In this document: positions 57,301 to 64,000 of the stretch, one piece after another
How positions within the stretch are numbered: position 1 is the first letter of the stretch
How the letters are laid out: each line of letters opens with the position of its first letter
Assembly: GCF_910592395.1 (NCBI RefSeq)
Contig: NC_088309.1
Span: 15,376,599 to 15,440,598 of the forward strand
Source of the DNA: Lineus longissimus
Taxonomy: Eukaryota; Nemertea; Pilidiophora; Heteronemertea; Lineidae
Direction: 5' to 3'
DNA: 64,000 bases
Translations under genes and position numbers: made by a program
Notes under the pieces: generated by a model
Told to the model about the DNA's origin: nothing
Database searches by the model: none
The model's input: only the letters and a program-made list of their open reading frames with translations

Positions 57301-57788
57301 GGGATATTCATCTGAGTGAGATTAGATTTGCTATGAATACTGCTGTGAATCGTGCCACTGGATTCAGTCCAGCTGAACTTTCTCTCTCTAGAGCAATCCA
57401 ATCACCAATAGTAAATGTTCTGAGTCCACAAACATCTCAAGATGAGGGTAAGAGTAGTGATTTTCATTCATTCATGGTGAAGAAGGAAACTCTGGATAGG
57501 GAGAGAGCAGATGCTGCTTTGTGTCAGATGGAGAAAGTTCAAAGTGAGAACAAGATAGCATATGATAAATCTAAATCTCCTGTTACTTTCAAAGTTGGTG
57601 ATGTTGTTTGGTTAATGACTTACTATTTGTCTTCTGCTGAGAAGAACTTCTCGAAGAAGTTGGCTCCTAGATGGAAAGGGCCATTTGGGATTGTTGAACA
57701 GGTTTCGCCTGTAACATTTAGAGTCAATAAAGACAAGAATAGACTAGAGACCAGACATGTGTCTCAACTTAAGTTGTGGTATGGTTAG
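54380..57788 (+). pseudogene. Gypsy pol: PR-RT-RNaseH-PHD-IN, one frameshift
   Basis: Protease: GLVDSGSAVTMVT, DSG near 54433. Reverse transcriptase: FSVIDLKSGYYQVGL and the metal-binding box TIDDILVYS at 55441, where the usual first residue Tyr is Thr. A frameshift near 55575-55592 moves the frame from 1 to 3. RNase H: FELHTDASGVGLGAAL, NYSTTNREILAVVWGLEKF and VYSDHQALTWI. Then a PHD finger (56292-56447). Integrase: zinc domain (HSEPTAGH..., CKVCQ), Asp in LLAVDLVGPLP, Asp in VSDNGPQFVS, Glu in NWVERANRDLRAM, and a C-terminal GPF module (RWKGPFGIVEQV). It ends at TAG 57786-57788. The polyprotein would copy the RNA to DNA and integrate it. There is no chromodomain. The lesion prevents a complete Pol from being made from this copy. 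Confidence 0.93.
56292..56447 (+). other. PHD finger inserted between RNase H and integrase
   Basis: Within pol, the spacing C-x3-C, then CDKCDRWYHDHC and FLCSAC gives the C4-H-C3 zinc ligand pattern of a PHD finger, with the aromatic W before YH. PHD fingers read histone H3 tails, often at Lys4. It occupies the linker where Gypsy Pol usually has no domain. Confidence 0.85.
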
Positions 57789-58033
57789 ATTCTAGTGTAG
57801 CCGTGGTTAGATTCTAATTGGTGGTCTGTTTATGTATAATTTCGTGTACTGGAAGTACTATAGGATTTACCGCAGGGAGCTTTGTGATGTTATTTGCACT
57901 GATGGTAGAGTAATATATTGTTTTGTTATAGATTGAGCCTTGCTCAGGTCTTTGGACTGTTGATATAGTACATGGTTTGTACTGGTAGTTGGTCATTTTG
58001 CTTTGGGATTCTCTATGTCTCTTCTTGCACTTT

Positions 58034-58053
58034 CTGGGGGGGGGGGGAGGAGA
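58034..58053 (+). promoter_or_regulatory. Gypsy polypurine tract
   Basis: A purine-only run of about 12 G followed by AGGAGA ends directly before the 3' LTR, the position for plus-strand priming. Confidence 0.85.
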
Positions 58054-58260
58054 TGTAGTGGTCGATTTATTTGCTCTTGTGTTTTTCTTGTTTAAGGTGC
58101 TAGCTGCGCAAGCGCGGAGCCATGTTTTTCTTTTGTTGTTGTTATTATTGTTATCGGCGTGTCAAGTTCACAATATATACTGAGTATCAATAAACGAATT
58201 AAGCAGAGACTCGTCCTCGTGTTCGTTGGTTTGGAATGGTGTGGAAGGGAACACACTACA
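58054..58260 (+). repeat. Gypsy 3' LTR
   Basis: Same length as the 5' LTR with no difference seen by eye. Confidence 0.97.
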
Positions 58261-58706
58261 CTTCGATGTTCGCCCAGTCCATTGCTCAATAGGGGCCATA
58301 GCTCAGTGTGACTGCTGTGTACAATTCATGCACATTATCATTATGTATGTACATAACATAACCCTAACACTGTGCTAAATACATGTGCATAAGTATAGGC
58401 CTGCCCGCTCCCATGTTCATGTCATGATGGTTGTAGTTGATTGATCAGGGCATATACGCGCGCGCACACAAGGCATAGCTAGGTGGCAGGCCTAATGATT
58501 TGTGTTGTTCTCACTCTTAGTTCCATTCCAGTTGGTTTTTTCCTATTTCAGGGTTAGGCCTAGGCCCCCTATATGTACAGATTAGTCACCTATGCCTATG
58601 GAAAACAAGTGCTCAGTCCTGCCCTCCCAGTCCTACTTAAATTCAACTGGCCTATCATGCCTATAGGTTTGCTGTGTTTAATTTAAGCCGCTTTTTGTCG
58701 TTTCAG
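58261..58706. other. Gene-free stretch after the Gypsy element
   Basis: Nothing recognised. The last bases, TTTTGTCGTTTCAGTAG, look like a splice acceptor for the next exon. Confidence 0.4.
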
Positions 58707-58709
58707 TAG

Positions 58710-59396
58710 AGAGTCCTCCGGAACCAGAAGAGTGTGGATTACAGAAAATTGGGACTGGGTGATGCTAAATTAGAGACGAAAAAGGAAAAAAAGACAAGAT
58801 ACCCCAAAGATAAACTTTGGGACGTGAGGATAGTTGATAGGCGTGTTGATGAAGAAGGACATAATCTTGTGTGCATCCATTTCATAGGATACGAAAAAAA
58901 GTACGATGAGTGGGTAAAGGAAGAATTTGTTGTGAGTGTAGCCCCAGAGGTCAAGACAGCATCAGCATTAAACTTATTCAGACACCAACTACAGGTTCAG
59001 GTAAAGGAAAGTCTTACAGTCGCTCGAGGGATCGACTCAAAAGTGGACATTGATATCCCGATACAAATCGAACTCTTCCAGGAAATTGCCAGACTTGGGA
59101 TTCCTTTGACTGCTAGTGCTACTCACTCAACTCTCAAGTATCGAATTGAAAGTGCAGATTCTCTCAATGAGTTGCTCTGTCCTGGGTGGCACAAAAGGAT
59201 AGCAAACCAGTATGGAGACCATGCTATAGTAAACATTGAGACATTGAAGTTCTGGTTGGCATGCCGGAAACCACTGCTGGAGTTCAAGCAAAACCATACA
59301 GGCCATTTCATACGGAATGAAGTGCACCGGGGATTCGTCTTCCGCATGACCTTTGTGAGGCATCTGGGAAACAGAGGTGACTTAGAAAAGCAGTAA
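58710..59396 (+). CDS. Chromo-barrel (Tudor-knot) domain ORF
   Basis: The open frame starts at a probable splice acceptor (TTTCAG followed by TAG at 58707-58709) with no ATG near it, so an upstream exon is needed. The first 70 residues contain WDVRIVDRR-DEEGHNLVCIHF-GYEKKYDEWV, the pattern of chromo-barrel domains of the MOF/MRG15/MSL3 type, which bind methylated histone tails or RNA. The rest (FQEIARLGIPLTAS, PGWHKRIANQYGD, TLKFWLACRKPLLEF) has no family I can name. It ends at TAA 59394-59396, 50 bases before the start of E2 on the same strand. I could not join the two by splicing in phase, but the closeness suggests they belong to one transposable unit. Confidence 0.65.
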   Translation, partial: RVLRNQKSVDYRKLGLGDAKLETKKEKKTRYPKDKLWDVRIVDRRVDEEGHNLVCIHFIGYEKKYDEWVKEEFVVSVAPEVKTASALNLFRHQLQVQVKESLTVARGIDSKVDIDIPIQIELFQEIARLGIPLTASATHSTLKYRIESADSLNELLCPGWHKRIANQYGDHAIVNIETLKFWLACRKPLLEFKQNHTGHFIRNEVHRGFVFRMTFVRHLGNRGDLEKQ

Positions 59397-59445
59397 CTCA
59401 AGCTAGTAAAATGTGTCTATAGGCCTACCCCACAGCTCTGACAAC

Positions 59446-61640
59446 ATGGCGCTATCCAAAAATAGAAATTGTCAAACTGTTGAAGTTGAAAAATGTTGGC
59501 TTTTTGAGCATATTAAAAATGCCAAACAGGTGACTCAATCTTTGGTAGCAGATGTTGCAGTTGACATCTGTTCTAAACATATTGACACGTCACTTGTTGA
59601 TTTGAAACGAAGTAATAGAAACCTTCAAAGTGCATTGATACATTTGAAAAAGTTATCAAAATCCTTCAGAGGTGGCCATCAGAAAAAGCGCTTCTTAGAG
59701 CAGCTGTCTAAATCTTCTTTGAAGCTGCAGTTTTGGTACTTTAGTGAGTCACCAATCAAAAAGAAATTGAAAGTTGCACAAGAAAAATGCAAAATGTTGT
59801 CAGAGGAATTGAACGAAAGCACCAAAAATGTCAACAGCTCGAAAATTCAGGTTCAGAGGCTTTCTGATAGAGTGAAACAGAAAACACATGAAAAGAGATT
59901 TCGATCAAAGAAGTTTAACTCACCTTCTAAATACAGCCGTGCTCAAAAATGGCGTAACAATGCTGCTGTTTTACAAGACATCAGAGACTCCCTTTCATTT
60001 TTGGGTTATCACGGTTATGAACCCCTGAGTGTAAAAGTCAAGAACAAGCAAGGTATTGTTGAGGATTTTGTCGTGCAGAGTGACTCGCCACACATGGCAG
60101 GCCCCAAGAATCTGAAAAAATGCTCTGATGAAGAACTTGAACACATAAACCTCATCGTCTATGTGAAAGACAAGTTTAACATTTCAAATGAAGCCTTGCA
60201 TGAACTTTGTATGGTCCATCCTAGTATGCCCCGGTCCAATAGGATTTTCAACTCTATCAGAGAGTTGAACTCGGCGTGTAAATTGAGACCCACTCCTGAT
60301 CCTATTGATGGAGTGCAGCAGAGCATTGCTGATACTATTCAAGATAATGTAAGAAGTTTAGTGGCCTCAGCTTCTGGTGATTCACTTGTCAGTAAAGACC
60401 ACATTGTTCGAGTCAAACTTAGTGGGGATGGGACCAACATAGGAAAGCGCATGTCTGCAGAAAATTTCACTTATTCTCTCATTGATCATGAAGACCAAAG
60501 CTACTCGGGCAATCACTACTTGGCAATATTCAAAGGCCCTGAGAAATATGAAATTCTGTCAACGGCACTGGCTGAGTTAGCTAAAGAAACAATGCAATTA
60601 ACATCTGTTGAAGTGGATGGTGTAGTGTACCAGATTGAATATTACTTGGGTGGTGATTTGAAATTTCTCAATGTTATCCTAGGAATTGACAGCTGTTGCT
60701 GCAAACACAGTTGCCCATTTTGTAAGTGTCCAAAAGAGAAATTCCATGATATGAAACAGTCATGGTCACAATTTGATGACAGCCTGGGAGCGAGAACAGT
60801 AGAAGAGATAGGTAGAATGTCTAAACTGAAGAAAGACAATTTCAACTGTTCACACAGCCCATTATTCCCTGCCATACCAATTAGGAATGTTGTACCTGAC
60901 ACCCTCCACCTCTTCTTGAGAGTAGGAGATCAGCTTGTGGGGGGAAACTGATTTCTGAACTAAGAGAAAGAGACAACATTAAAAAAGCAACTGTATTCAG
61001 TAGAGGAAAGTGCCAGAATGTCACTAAGTTCGAAACATTTGTCAAATCACTTGGCATATCAGACTTTTCCTTCAGAATGGATAGAAACACGAAACAATTC
61101 ATGTTTCGAGATTTTCAGGGCCCAGAACATTTGAAAATCCTTGAGAACATCAGAATTCAGGATTTTATTCCTGATCATGAAAACATAGAGAGTATTCAGT
61201 ATTTGTGGACTGAATTTTATCGATTGATCAAGTTGCTGAAAGATACTAAATACCAGTGGACAAATGAAAGAATTGCCCAGTTCAGAATGTCTGCCCAGAA
61301 GTGGGTTGAGACATATTCAAAGACACATTTGACAAAGGATGTTACTGTGTACATGCACAACCTTGGTCAGCACATTCATGAAAATTTGCGTGAGCATGGA
61401 AACATATCAGTTTTCAACCAACAAGCTCTTGAGAATCTCAATGAAAAAACTACCAGCTGGTATTTCAGAGCTTCCAATCACAAACCAAAGGATGCTTTTA
61501 GGCAAGGGATGCTGAAGAAGTTCAGGCTTGAAAAACTGAAACTGGCGTGTCGAAGAAAATTGAAATTCAAAGTCAAATGTAGCAAATGTTCCCAGTTGAG
61601 CCACAATAAGAGAACATGCAGGCCTCAAATAAAGCAATGA
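59446..61640 (+). pseudogene. E2: transposase-like gene of unnamed family, one frameshift
   Basis: The frame starts at ATG 59446 (MALSKNRN) and runs to TGA 60949-60951. It continues in another frame from about 60939 to 61640, the shift lying at the six-G run 60939-60944. Order: a Lys-rich coiled coil, KYSRAQKWRNNAAVLQDI, LSGDGTNIGKRMSAENFTY, NHYLAIFKGPEKYE, YYLGGDLKFLNVILGIDS, a Cys cluster CCCKHSCPFCKCP, LGARTVEEI, VVPDTLHLFLRVGDQL, and a C-terminal zinc knuckle CSKCSQLSHNKRTC. I know this pattern (SGDGTNIGKR, GGD-x-K, D-x-LH-LFLR) from many-copy uncharacterised proteins of corals, Hydra and other invertebrates. Three conserved Asp positions could form a nuclease site, but that is inference. 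A single indel separates this from an intact frame of about 730 codons. Confidence 0.65.
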
Positions 61641-62870
61641 GCATGAAGGAGCAACCTAATCCTGATCGATGTTGTTTACATTGTAACTGCACCACCAGAT
61701 GTCTCATACACAGGGGTACTAAATTTTGGTGTCATGGCTTAAAAGGAGTGACATTGATTGTGGTCCAAATAGGACTATTTTCATAATGTGAAACTTTGGA
61801 ACAGTGGTAGTTCACATTCTGTTTGTTATGATGATGTGCAAGGGTTGCATTGCATTTGTTAGAGACTTAGTGATTACTTTCTTTTGCCAAAATGGCTTAG
61901 TGTTATTTTTGCCAGGCAATCTGGTTATGTATTGTTTTCTTATAGAGACTAAGTGATGATTGCCAAAATGGCTCACCAAGCGTGACTGTAATTCCTTTAT
62001 AACTTTTTTTTGTAATTGTTATTTTCAGTTCGCTGCCAATCATGTTCATTGTGAAATTTCCATTGTCATGGTTTATTAGGTGGTCATTATTACTAACGGT
62101 TTGTCTGTTTCCTAAAGAGGTTAACATGCGTAACCCTCGTCAAAATGTTTGCCATAAAAAGGCAAGAAAATGAGCACAAATTCACTGAATTGACGATATT
62201 TTCTGCCGCCATTTTGGTGAGGGGTCATGTGTGTTACCCTTGTTTTATCATTGGAACACTGCTGGTACGTTGTACATGTACTTTGAAAATTCATGACAAA
62301 GATTGTTATAAATCATGTAAATTGTTAATTTTTAAAAGTTGTTTCTCATTTTGTTCATGTTTTAAACACCTAGCTGGGATTTATAATATTTTATTTTCAA
62401 AAATAAAAAAAATAATTTATGTTTGATACATCCCTTTCTTATTGTCTTTCATATGCAAAGTGGTCTACAACAACAAATCCCTGTCAATTTTAGGGTTGCT
62501 GCATGCACAAGTAGCAGGATCCTTTTGAATTGAAGGGTGGATGTTCCGCGTATCATGCCAAAATTCTGAGGAAATCAGCCTGAGGATGGCACTTTTGGAC
62601 TTCTCAATCAATGCAAGAGAGGAAGGATCGAATGTTGAGCCAGCATATCCCAGACTCCTTCAAATGCATTGAGTTCCATTCCCTACGTTGACCACAATTC
62701 TGGGACGCCCTGTAGATTGTCGCTACAGAGTGGTGAAAAACACCCCTCCTACACAATGGAGTTGTCCAATTCATTGATCGCCGCGTCACGCGTCTAAAAA
62801 TAGCTCGGTGGCTTACGTCATTTTGGCGCGAAATGTGAATGAAACAACAGGGGCGAAACCTTTTGATATG
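61641..62870. other. 3' flank of E2
   Basis: No gene seen. CCAAAATGGCT is repeated (61888, 61962), and the stretch is AT-rich to about 62420 and more GC-rich after. Confidence 0.45.
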
Positions 62871-63126
62871 ACTCTTCAAGCACTGGCATTGTGCCTGCTG
62901 CCGTATCTCCTGCCAACTACATCAAAGAAACCTTTTCGAAGGTTTCATACTTTCATCATAGAATTCTACCCAGTAAGTATTCATGTGTACTGTACGTCTA
63001 TATTAAGCGAACTTTTTACTGGTTCTTGCTGGAGATATCTCATTGGAATGTGAGCATGTCTGGAATCACCATTTATAGATTCTACTTCAAACTTCAACTG
63101 GCTGTCTGTAGGCCTTCTATAGATCT
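62871..63126 (+). repeat. Copied SAM-gene exon plus intron start
   Basis: 256 bases match 38375-38630 with only three substitutions seen. The copy contains all but the first two bases of the last identified SAM-gene exon, its GTAAGT donor, and about 150 bases of the following intron. One substitution changes Lys to Ile in the exon. The flanks on both sides differ. Confidence 0.92.
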
Positions 63127-63270
63127 AGGAAGGAGTGTAGAATCCCCCGTCAAAAGTAGCGCAGTAAAAAATAAAAATGAAAATAAAAAATATAAAAAGT
63201 AGTCCCGGAATCAATTGCACTGAATAGCAGAGCCGTAGGGGCATGGAGGTATTATAATAGGGGATGAGGG

Positions 63271-63500
63271 GTGGTCGATTGGTAGGGATGATCGAGGTGG
63301 ATTGATCGATTGGTCGGATGGTCGATTGGTCGGGTGGTGGATTGGTCGGGTGGTGGATTGGTCGGGTGGTGGATTGGTCGGATGGTGGATTGGTCGGGTG
63401 GTCGGGTGGTCGATTGGTCGGGTGGTCGATTGGTCGGGTGGTCGATTGGTCGGTAGGGGATGAGGCCGAGGGGCGGATTGGTCGATTGGTCGGGTGGTCA
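63271..63500. repeat. GGTCGGGTGGT / GATT microsatellite
   Basis: About 230 bases of 8- to 20-base units made from GGTCG, GGTGG and GATT. The reverse complement of the same units recurs briefly at 63893-63930. Open frames over it are repeat translations. Confidence 0.9.
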
Positions 63501-63841
63501 AGTTGTCAGGTGACCGGCAGCGTGCTAACCTGAAAGTACCGGTAGTGGAAACCCCGTCGCTCCGGTCTCAACATGTTTATTGGCGTCAGTCTCCTATCTG
63601 GACCGGTCGCGAGATGTTAATTACTATCAGCTAGTGATTCAATCCACCATGCAGCGTTCTCCTGCTTGTCTTTGTACTCTATCGAGTCGGGGCGCAGAAC
63701 GGGGCTATATTCTAATAAATGGTAGGCCCAATCGTCTAACAGTTTTCTGGCACGACACAAGGAGCTCGAAGTTCTATTAGTAGACGTGACGAGGCGACGT
63801 GACGTGACGACGTCACAAAGACGACTCCGTGGTGTGCGAAG

Positions 63842-63889
63842 TGACGTCAAGCGGGGCCCGAATGACGTCATCCGCTCTGGGTGACGTCA
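63842..63889. promoter_or_regulatory. Cluster of three CRE octamers
   Basis: TGACGTCA occurs at 63842-63849, 63863-63870 and 63882-63889, spaced 21 and 19 bases. An imperfect TGACGACGTCAC lies upstream near 63806. The cluster may belong to a promoter whose gene lies beyond the window. Confidence 0.6.
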
Positions 63890-64000
63890 CTACCCGACCA
63901 ATCGACCGCCCGACCATCCGACCAATCGACGAACTAACTTGACTATACAACCGATTCACTCCTGAAAAAAAAGCGGAGGAACTTCCGACGGGGGATTCTA

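Larger units (their letters stand above)
52541..58260 (+). mobile_element. Full-length Gypsy retrotransposon, recent insertion
   Basis: The LTRs at 52541-52747 and 58054-58260 are both 207 bases and I find no difference between them. CTTC flanks both ends (52537-52540, 58261-58264), a 4-base target duplication. The element has a primer binding site, gag with zinc knuckle, protease, reverse transcriptase, RNase H, a PHD finger, integrase and a polypurine tract, in Ty3/Gypsy order. The identical LTRs mean a very recent insertion. Even so the coding region has one in-frame stop in gag and one frameshift in reverse transcriptase. Confidence 0.97.

Noticed and set aside
63211-63501. Pro/Thr/His-rich 96-codon frame as a mucin-like protein
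   Set aside because: It is the translation of the GGTCG-type microsatellite.

Overview
This window looks like nuclear DNA of a marine invertebrate animal. Genes are split by GT-AG introns, intergenic DNA is AT-rich and full of foldback elements, and the transposase types (OTU-MULE, pogo, Gypsy with a tRNA-Lys primer site) are those of metazoans. I cannot fix the phylum from sequence alone; a lancelet, hemichordate, echinoderm or a lophotrochozoan would all fit. No rRNA gene, CRISPR array or bacterial-type operon is present.

Layout. 0-6 kb: a 1.3-kb repeat (R1) and a decayed pogo-type transposase on the minus strand, split by a small inverted-repeat element, followed by a strong isolated hairpin. 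6.1-10.4 kb: a 4.3-kb DNA transposon with long perfect-ended terminal inverted repeats (TIRs) that still holds the five 3' exons of a transposase-like gene. 10.6-20 kb: a layered field of MITEs, foldbacks and R1/R2 copies, including one R1 copy cut in two by a 1.6-kb TIR element. 20-23.5 kb: a Gypsy integrase relic, a miniature LTR element (TRIM) with a tRNA-like sequence inside each LTR, and a foldback. 26.3-28.5 kb: a spliced gene for a Gypsy/Ginger-type integrase (GIN1/KRBA2-like), cut off by a 1-kb satellite made of serial hairpins. 32.1-38.5 kb: an eight-exon SAM-domain gene with two in-frame stops. 40.1-43.1 kb: a broken transposase-like gene of an unnamed family (E1). 43.9-45.2 and 50.3-51.5 kb: two copies of a GCTCACC/GGTGAGC element carrying serial nuclear-receptor-type motifs. 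45.3-48.7 kb: an OTU-protease plus MULE transposase plus SWIM gene. 52.5-58.3 kb: a full-length Gypsy retrotransposon with apparently identical LTRs and a PHD finger inside Pol. 58.7-61.6 kb: a chromo-barrel ORF next to a second unnamed transposase-like gene (E2). 62.9-63.1 kb: a near-identical copy of one SAM-gene exon, then a GGTCG microsatellite and a cluster of CRE octamers.

How the parts relate. Almost every protein-coding signal belongs to mobile DNA or to genes derived from it. Most transposase genes carry only one to four lesions, so the elements are young but mostly inactive. Nested insertions allow relative dating: paired filled and empty sites fix the ends of a 119-bp MITE and of the 18.0-19.6 kb element. 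The two LTR elements share primer site, 4-bp target duplication and LTR start, so the larger may have mobilised the smaller.
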